Shown: positions 30,680 through 41,765 of the stretch, piece by piece
Position numbering within the stretch: the stretch's first letter is position 1
Layout of the letters: every line of letters begins with the position of its first letter
Assembly: GCA_036873755.1 (NCBI GenBank)
Contig: JAVTVY010017414.1
Span: 1 to 64,000, forward strand
DNA: 64,000 nucleotides
Reading direction: 5' to 3'
From: Hanleya hanleyi
Lineage: Eukaryota; Mollusca; Polyplacophora; Lepidopleurida; Hanleyidae
The notes under the pieces: model-generated
Database searches by the model: none
What the model saw: the letters and a program-made list of their open reading frames with translations, nothing else
Told to the model about the DNA's origin: nothing
Made by a program: the position numbers and the translations under genes

Positions 30680-31280
30680 ATAATGTGATTGGTTGTTTGT
30701 TTGGAGTTTAACGTCGCACCTAACCTTGTCGGTCACACGGCGACGCAAACTCCGAACAGCGCATGTCAGCTGAACGACTATCGTCTGGCTACAAGCACTG
30801 CCCGCAATTGAAAATATCGTTAACACGCTCTCAGCGTTGAGATTACTCCGCAATATATACCTTCCTTCTTTCCGCTAAAAGCCTTTTGTTTCATCAACCA
30901 AATATATCCCAAAAGTATTTAATAAATAGCATACACAGAAAATGAAGTTAGATTCTTGATTTTCTCGCCTTTCTCAACGAATCTATTTGCGTATAGGGAG
31001 CTGCATATGTGCGTGATTAGTCCCATCGTAACAAATTCACGTGTTCCCTGGTCTTCGGATCTGTGCTAGAGCATTCGACTGCGGGCAGTGCTTGTAGCCA
31101 GACGATAGTCGTTCAGCTGACATGCGCTGTTCGGAGTTTGACGGCGACGATGACCCAAACAAACATACCCTAGCAAAACCCTAACCCTAACCAAAACTAC
31201 ACAAAATTTTAAATTTTGAAAATTAGGCTCCACAGACATTGGTGATCACAACGGATCGTCAGAGAGCCTAATTTGTTTGG
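30680..31280. repeat. Foldback region built on dispersed repeat R1
   Basis: About 75 bp at 30731-30806 (AACAGCGCATGTCAGCTGAA) is inverted at 31075-31150. R1 pieces (AGTTTAACGTCGCACCTAAC; ATTTTGAAAATTAGGCTC) flank it, with a longer R1 copy at 41570-41765 in the opposite orientation. R1 includes a short CCCTAACCCTAACC tract. Confidence 0.6.
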
Positions 31281-32273
31281 TACGTTAATTTACCTCCTGT
31301 GCCAGACAAACATGGTATGGTAAATTAAGTAAGAGAATGAGAATATTCGCCAGATATATCTAACGTACAGTTCGAAAACAGCACGCTAAATCTTCATCGA
31401 AAAGGGTCGTTGATTTCGGCGATGGGTTGTTTTCTGTTGAATTCATGTTTATGGTGTCCAACCTCACAAATGAAGGGTCATGATGAAGGGTTTAGAACAT
31501 AAACACTGAATTTGCATTGTATGCATGGACTATAGCCATAATGTTTCATTTCACAGCATATGGAAAGATGAGAGATACAAGGTTTTGTGTTCACTCACTT
31601 TGAAATCAGTACCGGGTATAGTCACGTTATGAAAACAGATTGCCGATACGGACGCTCGCCTATAAGTATATGGTAAAAGTGAAGCTGTTTCAAACTTGCG
31701 CCTAGTTGTTTGAGCATATGAAAATATGCGAGAGAACAGTGACCTATAGAGTTTGAATTCATACGGTTGAGCCTATCTACTCTATCAGGTTAACCGCCTA
31801 CTTGTATATGTAGGTCGTTCCGGAAATTCGTGTTATTGTGTTTGGAAAGATCTAGTTCCGCGCGACACAATAAGTCATTGTGTCGTATTTAAGCATTTAT
31901 TTGTGTTCGCCAGTACAATCTGACAATGTAAGCTGTACCTATATCAACAGAGAATTGGAATATACGGAAGATAAAACAGTTTCTATGACCTGATGTGAAG
32001 CAGTTTACTCTGGCAGTGAAGATAACTTTATAGTTGTTTCCCAGTACATGCATGCATTAATGTACATGTATAATGTTTGGCGTTGGACGAGTAGTTCCTT
32101 ATGAGTTTAATCATATTTCTTGTCCGAATGAATTAATAAAACTCTAATACTGTATATTCGATTCTGTTTCATCAAAGAGGTTTGATGACTGGCAACCTTC
32201 CTCACCGATCTCAGTCAACTCAAATATAATATCACGGAACATATATCCCTTCTTGGTTTATCTAGATTGCACC
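31281..32273. other. Gene-free stretch
   Basis: AT-rich intergenic DNA with no recognised feature. Confidence 0.5.
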
Positions 32274-32510
32274 TCTAAAAACACTCTAGAGAGAAATTTC
32301 TCTCAAGTAAGAGTGGAAATTCATCCCACTCGAGTAATTGAGTGAGTTTCACCATGGAGGCTACTATAGATAGTTTGGTTTCACTCAAGTTGAGTGAAAG
32401 TGAACTTCACTCAGCTTCAATGCAATCAACTCCATTTATCCAATTTCTTTCAACTTGAGTGAATAACTTCACTCAACTTGAGGGATCAAGTTCACTGAAA
32501 TTGGGTGTTT
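32274..32510. mobile_element. MITE family P1, copy 4 (degenerate)
   Basis: CTCTAAAAACACTCTAGAGAG start and runs of CACTCAAGTTGAGTG are recognisable, but the right terminus is eroded. Confidence 0.55.
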
Positions 32511-32817
32511 TTTATATATTTTGTCAAACATATATGTATTGCAGTAAGAAAGGTACACTGTCAAAAAAGTGTGCATATCCTGAACACTGAAATGAGCACT
32601 AGTTTGTAAGACCTTTCTAAAACGTAAAAGTTCGAAAACTAGTATGAAAAGAGATTTATATACAAAATGTCACTGAAGTGTTATCAAGCTCATCAACTAA
32701 GTCGTCTTCAATAAAATCAAAGAAATAGGTTGTCCACAATATTGGAACTCTGAAAAATTAGTGTTCATTCTGAAGTGTGTACTTTTGAACACTTGTTCAT
32801 TTATGTACATTGGTGTT

Positions 32818-33001
32818 CATACATGGTGAGGCACGGGTTCGAGCCCAGCTGGTGCATGTGTGAAAGTTTGTCAGCTACTTGCCGACGGGTGGTGGTTCTC
32901 TCCGGGTACTCCCGACTTCCTCCATGCACCATCCAAACTTGTTTGCCACTTGTTTGACTGTCACCAAATGAGTGAAACAAACTTGAGTGCGACATTAAAC
33001 C
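32818..33001 (+). mobile_element. tRNA-derived SINE
   Basis: Contains a Pol III B box (GGGTTCGAGCCC, ~32831), then the conserved SINE body GTTTGTCAGCTACTTGCCG, GGTGGTTCTCTCCGGGTACT and TTCCTCCATGCACC, ending near GTGCGACATTAAACC. This body is familiar from molluscan and other lophotrochozoan SINEs. Confidence 0.7.
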
Positions 33002-33124
33002 AAATCCTCCCCCCACCCCTCTCAGTTTTGCATGTATGTTCTCTATAGTGTTCGGACATGAGTGTTCAGATTTTAACACGATATGGTTTTCTGATTTGGT
33101 CCGACGTTATTATGAACGTGTGTG

Positions 33125-33314
33125 CACTGCGAAAAAATGGGTAGAAGCAATTTTAGCACCAGAATTGTGTTGAAAATAACACAAATTGTGTAAGAATCAA
33201 CACCAATTTGCGTTGAACCCAACACAAAACAATGTTGATTTCAGTTCAAAACATATCGTCTTAAAGCCATTTAGCATAAATTTGTGCCAAAACAACACAT
33301 TTTTTTTCTCGGTG
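33125..33314. mobile_element. MITE family P4 (AACACAAATTGTGTT core)
   Basis: Termini CACTGCGAAAAAA and TTTTTTTCTCGGTG are imperfect inverted repeats. The interior holds AACACAA/TTGTGTT words in both orientations, the same design as P1-P3. Confidence 0.5.
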
Positions 33315-36105
33315 TGGTCAATGCCTTCTGACCCCATATTGCGATTGTTGAGATACTTAGCGTTGTGGAATTTTTGGTATCTTTTTCCTTTCATTATTGT
33401 TCAAAATGAACCAATTGACAAATTTCATAAAATTATTTCAACTGAACTTATTCCAACAACCGCTAAAATTAGTCAGAGATGAACGCTTTTTACGCGTTCG
33501 ATAAGTGTTACAAATGTTAATTGCTGACAGTGTATAATTTTTATTTTTGCTGCGAATTTATTATAGTCGGTACCCTGAAATAGGAAACAGTTTTGTATTT
33601 GATTAACCCTATATATATCCGGGAAAATTATCATGAACACCACTTGGTCCATACCATTTGCACAGAACAATTTCCAGCGTGTACCGGATGCGATTATGGG
33701 GGGCCATATGCGCATATCCGTCACCTGTGCTAAACATATACGATATATATTCAGTGGTCGTTAATGCAAATGTCATATGCATATATGCGGATAAAAAGGT
33801 ATTATTAACACCTTTAACATACAGGTTTTAGTGGTAAATTCAAATATTTTTGGCAAAGTTGGGAAATATAGATAATATTTAAATTAGCCCTATTCCTATT
33901 TTTTGTATACCGTTCGGACTGCAGCAGACACGATCGATATTTGACTGTTTGCCTCGACAACGCTAGCAGCCTAAATAAGTTTCGTCTTGGCAACGGGATA
34001 TCTCTCCTGGACGCATCGTTAGTGAAATATTTGATCAAACGAACGTCCCCAGATTTAACTCTTGATTAATGAGTATGAATTCCTTCTAGCTCTTCATCTA
34101 TCCATGCTCGGAATCTTCTTTACAGACTTTAAACATGCAGCTTCTTGCGGATTAAAAATATTAAAATAGAGGCCTTAAATTAATTCGCGGTCATTTGAGA
34201 TTTTAACTGTGTTAAGTCACACGCGACAAAGTGGAAAATACAGCAAAAGTTCATCTGGTGTCCAAAATAACACCAACACCTTTCGCAGCCATAGATAATA
34301 ATTGTGACAGGCCTTATGAAAAGCAACGATATCTTATGTAGACTATCAAGCCGGCTATATATGATCGAGCGCCGTCAGCAAAAAAAACGTGTTACCGTTC
34401 TGGAAAACACGATCACAGAAACTGTACAATCGGAGAATACAGAAAATGTATGCAGAACATCGAGTTCACTCGTTTACATGGCTATATTATAGCTGGTCAA
34501 CGAAAATAATAGTCGTTTGTCTCTCGCATTATGCTATCCAGAGCTATCCACCTCGACATGCCTGTAGTCTGCATGGTTTAACTATGGGGTAAAGCTGCAG
34601 TGAGGTAGTTTAAGTGAGGTATTGACCCACATTTCAGCTAGGTCACTGAGGGTGACTGTATACATGCAGACAGTCAGTCTATAGGGCAGCTTAACATCGA
34701 CTTTGCTCGAGGCTAACGATATACAAACCTGAGCGTGATGTCACCGGGGTTCCCCCTTATTTCGCGGGGAATTAACCGTCGATACGAAACTAAAGGATTT
34801 TCCAAATAATTGTTTCTGATTTTACGATCTTTTCAACCGTTTCCTCCAAAACTCGGTACTCGATATCAGAATTGTTTTTTTCTCACTCGTCTGTAACTCC
34901 CTGCCACAAACATTGGGTTATTATGAGAAATTAGCAATTGAAAATTTTACAAAATTTTGTGGCGATGTTCCAGTTGACCCATGCGAGATCAGAATCTTGT
35001 AGCATTGAATTATTTATATGCCCTATTTTATGACGAAACTGGACTATCACTGGGCCCATGCATAAACTTTTCTCTCCACGCGTTTTCATGGCAAAATATG
35101 AATGTCCGTTTGTTTTCTGTCTGCCTGGCATTGACACAGTCCATCAGATCAGCCGAGGACCAAGAATTGTCTTAAACCATTCATTTTTTCGCCTAAAATA
35201 TCGTCAGCTCAAACTGAAGTTGAACATACGATACCTGGCAATGACCCTGCTGTGCCGTATTAATCATTCGAAATCTCGGTTTATCGTCGACCAGAGTATA
35301 TGGACTCGGAGATAGAACAGGTCTTAAGTTACTTATCTCCAGACGTTTATACTAATTATTCCAGAAAATAAATAACTACTTATCCCATTACATAATGACA
35401 TACCGTGATGCCTACCCGTGTTTTTTTTGTTCTTTTTTTCTTCCTGTAGTGGGAAAAATAAGGAAACCTACCATATTTCCATGACGAATGTATATATCCC
35501 ATGGTGAATGATTATCTATCCAAATATATTATTTTATTGGTACATATTGTAACATTGTAGCTCTAATGTGACATTCGATCAGTTGTAGGTGGTCTAATTC
35601 CGTCATGGAAGCTCACCCTTTAGGCGAAAAGAACACGCGGTCGGATCCATCTTCGTGTTTCACTTTCAAACACCTGAACCTCATGTTTAGTGTTCTAACC
35701 ATAAACAAGTGAATAAGAGTGTACAGTTGGCTTGCCATATCTTCCATACAATCTCTGTTGTTGCCTCATTTTAGCATTGCTGAAATTATCTGGCTAGCTG
35801 ACGTTCACCTACAGATGACTGTCAAACGACATGGACTGTTGCCTTCACCTACAATCACCTTTGTTGATTCAGTCTCTTGTAGGCTCCGAGATTCCGCATG
35901 TGAATACACTCACGTTTGATGAATCTAAGTATCAAGTCCGGGAGCAGTTTTGTACATATAATTTCCGGGAGCAGTTTTTATATATAATTTCTGGACATTT
36001 GCAGCAAATTGAAATACTTTATATATAATGCCATGGAATTTTGTTATTGTTATCAATTGTATGCGGTATACTTGCCAGATATAACAATTTGAAGCATGGA
36101 GCCTG
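33315..36105. other. Gene-free stretch
   Basis: No exon, RNA gene or transposon recognised. A two-unit repeat of CGGGAGCAGTTTT lies at about 35940-35990. Confidence 0.5.
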
Positions 36106-36179
36106 AAATCATTTTAGGCTCCTTGCATGGTTGAAGATTTAATGAGATCATTTTAGGCTCCATGGTTGAAGATTTAACA
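36106..36179 (+). repeat. Two-unit direct repeat
   Basis: ATCATTTTAGGCTCC...ATGGTTGAAGATTTAA occurs twice in tandem with a 4-bp indel. Confidence 0.6.
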
Positions 36180-37320
36180 TCGCCCCGTACGTGACGTTTC
36201 CTTTACCAGAACTCGTTTCTTTCTTCTTCAGACAATAATATAGCAAGGTGGATGACCAGACATTGAATCTCCAAAATTAGGACAATGTCAAAACAGCCTC
36301 CAATAAATCGTTCCCCCAAATCCAACATTCAAAACAAGTTGTTTGAATCATCCACTTCATACAGGCATGCCCACAGAACTTGAGAACTAGTCAGTATATA
36401 TACGCGATTTGGACGAATTTGTAGGCCTATTGTTCGTGGATACCCGGGGATGTGCAATTAACGATTAAATATGACAGATGGGTGAATATCAACCCAAAAC
36501 GGTAGCCAGAGCTAAATCCATTAAATATTAATGTGGCCACTGGTCTAAAAATAGCAGAGTGCAGACACAAGGGCAAGTGCACAGAAACAGAGGCTCAGTC
36601 GGCACACAATTACAAATGTGCATAAAACCTTTACTATGGAAAAGATATACGCACATCTGTTTTACAATTTCGAGTGACCCACAGTTTATGATTAATGGAT
36701 TTAGCTCTATTTTAGTAAAGATATCAGAACATCATAAAATTGCACAAATACAAGTGATTTTGATTTCAAGTTTTTTTACTTGTGAAATTCGTAATAAATA
36801 CTTCAAATGACAAATGATTTACAGAAATAATGACTTTGCTTACAAAATATGTACATGACTGACAAGACCTCTGAAAACAGGAGTTTGGCAATGGAAGCAC
36901 CAGGGTCCAATAAGTTTTCTCTGTACAAAAAATATACAAAAAACTTGCATCACAAATCCAGCACTTTTTCAAGTCTCAAACTTAAAATTTAACTTTTTCT
37001 CTCGCTAAACTCCTAAATCCATTTTAGAAAGATACGGACATGAAATGCATTTGCCGATCAACAGCATAAAATTACAAAACTTTCTTTTTACAAATTTATA
37101 ATTTGTACATATATACAGGAAAATAATTACAAAGTTTTCAGTCTTTCAATGTTTGCATCTGGGAAGTCTGTGTGTGGCATAGGTAGACGGGTTGTCCAAA
37201 TAAGAGATCCAAGCATAAAATGTCATATTTGTCCGAATTCCATTTCACAGTTTCTCTGATAATTTCAAACATATTGACAGCTGCACTGAAGAGTCTAAAT
37301 CCATGAAGTTTTTGGATGAC
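36180..37320 (-). other. Region downstream of jun, probable 3' UTR in part
   Basis: AT-rich sequence after the jun stop (TAA complement at 37321-37323). The proximal few hundred bases probably form the 3' UTR, but I see no clear AATAAA on the minus strand, so the end is not fixed. No other gene. Confidence 0.4.
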
Positions 37321-38151
37321 TTAAAACTGGATATTGTTTGCCATCATAACTTGACAGCCACTGTTCACGTGGTCCATAATTTGCTGTTTTAATTTGCACA
37401 CTTGTTCCCTTAATGTTGTCGCCGTTTGCACAAGGTCTTGATTATGTCCTTTTAAATTGCTCACTTTATCTTCCAACCTTGAAATTCTTTCTAATTTCCT
37501 TGTGCGACACTTTCGGGCTGCGACACGATTTCGGGCCCTCTTTCTTTCCAGTTTTATACGTTCCTGAGATTCCATGTCAATGGGAGAAAGGGGCGGGGTG
37601 TTGCCCATGCAAGGGACGATCTGTGGCTCCTCTTTGAGTCTGGGGAGACGATCGTATAGGGGCGGCGACGCCGACTGATGAGGTCCATGGCCATTTGATT
37701 GTAAAATACTTCCTGGCAATGATGTCGTCGTTGATAAATTTTGTGCTACACTGGTGTTGGGTGCTATGCTGAACTGTTGGCCGTTTTTACCCCCGGGTAA
37801 AATAATCGGATTGTTCGGTGGCATCCCGGGTTCGTTTTTGTGAAGTTCATTGAGGGCGTCGACAAACCCCCTGGCATACGCCTCTTGCTCCTCCGTCACA
37901 TATTTCGGACACAAAAACTGTGTTGGAGTTGGTGTTGTTGTAACCATTCCATTAGCAGCGATGATCATTCGCTCTAATTCCGGCGAAGCAAGTTTCAGTA
38001 AATTCAAGTCCGGTGAAGCCAGAAGATTGGTAAATTTCTGCGATTTGGTACCACCAGAATTGAAGTCCAAAGTCATGGTTTTCTTCAACCTTTTGACAGC
38101 TTCGGGCTGCTCGGGTGTCATCCCATCGTCGTGGTAGAACGTCGTATCCAT
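37321..38151 (-). CDS. jun: Transcription factor AP-1, c-Jun orthologue
   Basis: An intact single-exon frame of 276 codons; jun is also intronless in vertebrates. The protein is a bZIP factor that dimerises with Fos or Jun on TGACTCA. N-terminal delta-like JNK-docking region (residues ~16-30, [13 protein letters not shown]); JNK sites Ser46 (LLASPD) and Ser56 (KLASPE); Thr-Pro cluster [12 protein letters not shown] (71-82); a sumoylation motif LKEEPQ with Lys173; GSK3-type sites Thr185, Ser189 and Ser195 ([11 protein letters not shown]) at the same spacing as human Thr239/Ser243/Ser249. Basic region ~198-222 ([19 protein letters not shown]) with the redox Cys215; leucine zipper Leu226, 233, 240, 247, 254. 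The start matches the conserved N-terminus. The human comparison is from memory. Confidence 0.97.
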   Translation of the reverse strand: MDTTFYHDDGMTPEQPEAVKRLKKTMTLDFNSGGTKSQKFTNLLASPDLNLLKLASPELERMIIAANGMVTTTPTPTQFLCPKYVTEEQEAYARGFVDALNELHKNEPGMPPNNPIILPGGKNGQQFSIAPNTSVAQNLSTTTSLPGSILQSNGHGPHQSASPPLYDRLPRLKEEPQIVPCMGNTPPLSPIDMESQERIKLERKRARNRVAARKCRTRKLERISRLEDKVSNLKGHNQDLVQTATTLREQVCKLKQQIMDHVNSGCQVMMANNIQF

Positions 38152-38174
38152 TTTGTGTTCGGCGGCTCGTTGAG

Positions 38175-38181
38175 TGACTCA
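38175..38181. promoter_or_regulatory. AP-1 site in jun 5' leader
   Basis: TGACTCA 24 bp upstream of the ATG; consistent with autoregulation (inference). Confidence 0.5.
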
Positions 38182-38225
38182 ACTGCTTCCAAATAACGTC
38201 CAGATACTTTTCGAGTCTTCAGGCA

Positions 38226-38234
38226 CTTTTTATA
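38226..38234 (-). promoter_or_regulatory. TATA-like box, proximal jun promoter
   Basis: TATAAAAAG on the minus strand, 76-84 bp upstream of the ATG. An alternative upstream TATATAGGGG lies at 38341-38350. Which one is used cannot be told from sequence. Confidence 0.4.
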
Positions 38235-38356
38235 CGTCAACTGAACTACGTTGTGTCAAATTTGAAAGACTTCTCCAGTGTTATCGGCCTCTATTCTGAT
38301 CGGATGTACAACGTGGTCTGAAAACGTAGCTAAATCCCAACCCCTATATATCTGGA

Positions 38357-38408
38357 TGACTCATTTTGCTAAAAATAGCATTACATCATTGAATACGATT
38401 TCCATTGG
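38357..38408 (-). promoter_or_regulatory. jun promoter module: CCAAT - TRE/CRE-like - MEF2 - AP-1
   Basis: Reading toward the gene: CCAAT (38408-38404), TGATGTAA (38388-38381), CTATTTTTAG MEF2 box (38378-38369) and TGAGTCA (38363-38357). Start-to-start spacings are 20, 10 and 15 bp. The vertebrate JUN promoter has, as I recall, CCAAT, jun1 TRE-like and MEF2/RSRF sites in the same order at about -91, -71 and -59. An E-box CACGTG sits just upstream at 38430-38435. Confidence 0.65.
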
Positions 38409-38435
38409 CTGATGGTGACATCGCTATATCACGTG

Positions 38436-39016
38436 ATCTACATAACCTCCGACCTCTCGTCAGTCGTTATAGTAACATAGGGCTTCCCGCTCAAATCCAG
38501 TGATCTAAAAAAAGATTTTATGTGACGTAGTGAGAAACTGCGTAGTCATTTCCTTATATGGAAAGGGAATCCCCCATTTACCCGCTCAACTCAAATGGCC
38601 GCCAAGCGAGAAGGCATGTTTTGTGGCCGTTGTTTTGTGTATGTTTTGGCTAGTATTTGACATGCTTTTCGGAGGGCGATTCATGTGTTTCACTTCCTCA
38701 CAACTATACTTTATCTTACTAGCCGTTTACATGATGTTTGCATTAGCAATTTAACGAAGTGGAGAGGCACACAATCAATGCGCAAAAATTGTTTTGTTTT
38801 GCTTTTGAGTTGACCTCGATTTTAGCAACAGCCGGTGACCTGCGGCCCAAATGATTGATAATTTAGTGATGCGCAGTTGAGGACATAGTCGATAGTGACA
38901 TGTGGATTTTCATCTATATTTTCAAACTACATGATGTCCTCTTTCAACTTTTACCAAGGGACCGTTCATGTCGGAAGGGGTGAGGGGCAGTTGAAAATAG
39001 GGTGTGTGTGGGGGTA
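38436..39016. other. Gene-free stretch upstream of jun
   Basis: May hold distal jun regulation. A 74-codon plus frame at 38530-38754 is hydrophobic (LLAVYMMFALAI end) but T-rich and unsupported. Confidence 0.4.
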
Positions 39017-39072
39017 AGCCAAGTTGACATGGCTTCGTTAGTAGGAACGAACGAAGCCATGTCAACTTGGCT
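39017..39072. repeat. Perfect 23-bp-arm hairpin
   Basis: Arms 39017-39039 and 39050-39072 are exact reverse complements (core ACATGGCTTCGTT / AACGAAGCCATGT) around a 10-base loop AGTAGGAACG. The loop plus right arm recurs at 13248-13282 with two mismatches. Confidence 0.8.
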
Positions 39073-39965
39073 AGTGTGGGGAGTCAAGAAAATTTGGGGG
39101 GGGTCGCATATATTTCCCACCACTTGTTTGTACTTGACAAAAACATTTCATCTAGTCAATTTCTAAATTATTTGAAACTCAATTTTTTTCCACACAATCC
39201 AGAAGAATTTGTTTATAATCACAATTTTAGTTTTAATTTTCATCAAATAAAGTAAAAACTCACTTAGAGAGATTTCACTGTATGTCCAATGTATATAAAG
39301 TCCTTGTTGGCAATAAGCCCCATCGTAATCCCAGAAGTACTGGTACCGTATATTAACGCACATTCTAGTTCAAGCACGAGATTGAAGGGCAGGTTCACGC
39401 ACATAGTTTTTTCAGGAGAACCAGCAACGCCAGGGAATTTTGTTTGAGGGCTGGTTCCACAGTTCAAGAAATTTGAACAATAAATGTCAATGTTAGAATA
39501 ATTCTAAGATCTTAGCGCAAGTAAGCGTCTGATGATAGCGGCGTTGGTGGCTCTTTTTGAAAAACGTGGACTGGGTAGGGGAGTTGCAACATTTTGAGTT
39601 CTTCATGTAGGGGGTGAGGGGTGGGGCTGTAAGCTTTTCGATCCTCCTATTTCTTAACTAACCTTGCGAAATATTTAATGAATGGTCCCCAAGTTAATTA
39701 ATTTCTGAATGCTTAGCTAACATGTGAGTGTTGACAACAGTAATAACTTTCTGGAGACATAATCTTCGATGTCGTCTTGTTGATCCTTTGTTTTCAATCC
39801 CTAAATATTGTCAAATCAACTGTTCAAATTTGAACGAAAGTATGTTGCACACACAGTTGCCTGGTCTGTTAGCTAAATAATATATAGCCCTCAAGAGTAT
39901 GAGGGCTATAGGTCGGCCCCAGTCACCTCCAGCGAGGGTTTTAGATAATTTTATTACGAATCACC
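39073..39965. other. Gene-free stretch
   Basis: AT-rich; nothing recognised. Confidence 0.5.
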
Positions 39966-40268
39966 CACCTCTGAACCTGCCCTACATCTAATTCTATCAC
40001 CTCCTGCGCACTATTTTAAAATCTTGCGCACTATTGTGAAATAGTGACGCATATATCGCCGTCTGAATTTTCCAGTCGAAAACTTCAACTCTCTGTCCGC
40101 CATGTTGGTGACGTCACTGTATATGGTTAACATGGCGCGTTTAAAGTGGAAGTCGACTGGAAAATTCAGATGGCGATATATTCGTTACTATTTCACAATA
40201 GTGCACAAGATTTTAAAATAGTGCGCAGGAGGGGATAGAGATTAGATGTACGGCAGTTTCAGAGGTGT
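39966..40268. mobile_element. Long-armed foldback element
   Basis: ~120-bp arms from CACCTCTGAA to TTCAGAGGTG, sharing GCGCACTATTTTAAAATCTT and AATTTTCCAGTCGA. The ~60-bp loop contains TGACGTCA and CCGCCATGTTGG. Confidence 0.7.
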
Positions 40269-41569
40269 GCAATTTCAAATTCGTGCACATTGTTGAATTC
40301 TGCAATGTTTCCCTTTCCAAATATGGCAACTGTTCCCATATGTGCAGTTTCCTGAATTGATATTGACCTGTCAATACCTAACTTAACTGACAGTCTACAA
40401 ATGAAGCACATTTTGGATACATTAGCAGGAGATACTGTATTGCTTACCAAATGGATCTTACTTTGGTCCCAAAAGCAGGACATCATTGAAAATTGGATTT
40501 TGTTTTTATGTTAGTGACTACATTGGAGTTGTGGGTTGGGGGGGGGGGGGATAATGTCGAGTTCACCGTTAATCAGCCTGAAGATCAGGAAAATAGTTGA
40601 GGATCTTGATTTAGTGTTATATCTCAAATTTGGAGCTGTGGAATGTGACCGAATTTCTTCTGTACTACCAAGTCATGGCAAACATATTCATTTTGAGATC
40701 ACATGTGATCTTCCCAGTTCTAATTTAATCTGTGCATACCTTTAGTTTCGGGTTATGGATTGGCACCAAACTTTCATTTTACATTACCCATTGGGCGAGG
40801 AAGAACCCTATTCATTTTGAGGCCAAAAGAAAAGATCTAGACTGTGGCCCAAAAGACAGGAATTCATGAAACATTGCTATGTCCAGACCATGGTTCAGGA
40901 ATGTGGGTTGTGATGTCATTTGAGGTATAGCTTACCTGAAATTCATGGTAAAAAATAAGTCTATTGGTTTTACTTTCTCAGCATCCGTACGTTTGTCCGT
41001 CTGTTAACTATTCTTGTCTGCATGATATCTTCAGTTTCTTGTTATGGTTATATTTTAGTCAAAAGACGAAAAGGAATCCTGTTAAATTTTGAGGTCAAAC
41101 GGTCCAAGGTCACTTGCCCAAAAAATCCAGAATCCTGCTATAACTGATTGTATATCCATCACACTCCTGCCAAATAAGAAACCTATTGATATTCAGGTCA
41201 GAAGGTCAAGCAAAGGTCAAGATCAGTGCAGCCTGAAAACCAGGAAATGATGTCCGGGCTATAAACTCCAGTGCAGCACTGAAGAATGTGATAGAATTTC
41301 TTCTCTTTAAGGATGCTAGTTAGTCCTTACATATGTACACCACACATGAATCTGTTGATGGGCTGTCAACTAGAACCCTTTTGAAGATAAAAAGTGATCT
41401 TGACCTGGAGTTCAATAGTTCAATAGTATCAATAACTGGACTATGCTCAAAGCTTCCCAAATTTAAACCACATATCCATCTGTTTCTCAACTGCCAGGAG
41501 GATTTTTGGGCCCATTTGGTCTAGTTTTAATTACCTTATACAACTGTCTGATAGTTGGCAGGAGGTAGA
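40269..41569. repeat. Degenerate dispersed repeat R5
   Basis: Repeated phrases GGTTATGGATTGGCACCAAAC, GTACGTTTGTCCGTCTG and AAAGGTCAAG link this region with 59390-59780 and with parts of 61500-63450. A G12 run lies near 40539. No ORF of note. Confidence 0.5.
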
Positions 41570-41765
41570 TTAAAGTACCAAATAGATCAATTGGGCTCTC
41601 TCTGAGGATCCAATGTGATCAGTGTCTGAAGAGCCTAATTTTCAAAATTCGAAATTCAAAATTTTCTGTAGTTTTTGTTAGGGTTAGGGTATGTTTGTTT
41701 GAGTCATTGTCGCCGTATGACCAATACGGTTAGGTGCGACGTTAAACTTCAAACAACCAACCAAC
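41570..41765 (-). repeat. Dispersed repeat R1
   Basis: Reverse-oriented relative to the piece at 31150-31280. Contains GTTAGGGTTAGGG and GTGCGACGTTAAAC. Possibly SINE-like. Confidence 0.6.

Noticed and set aside
37413..37637. Plus-strand ORFs over the jun gene
   Set aside because: Antisense shadows of a well-conserved coding region.
38530..38754. Hydrophobic 74-codon frame divergent from jun
   Set aside because: T-rich DNA readily gives Phe/Leu-rich frames; no homology or start context.
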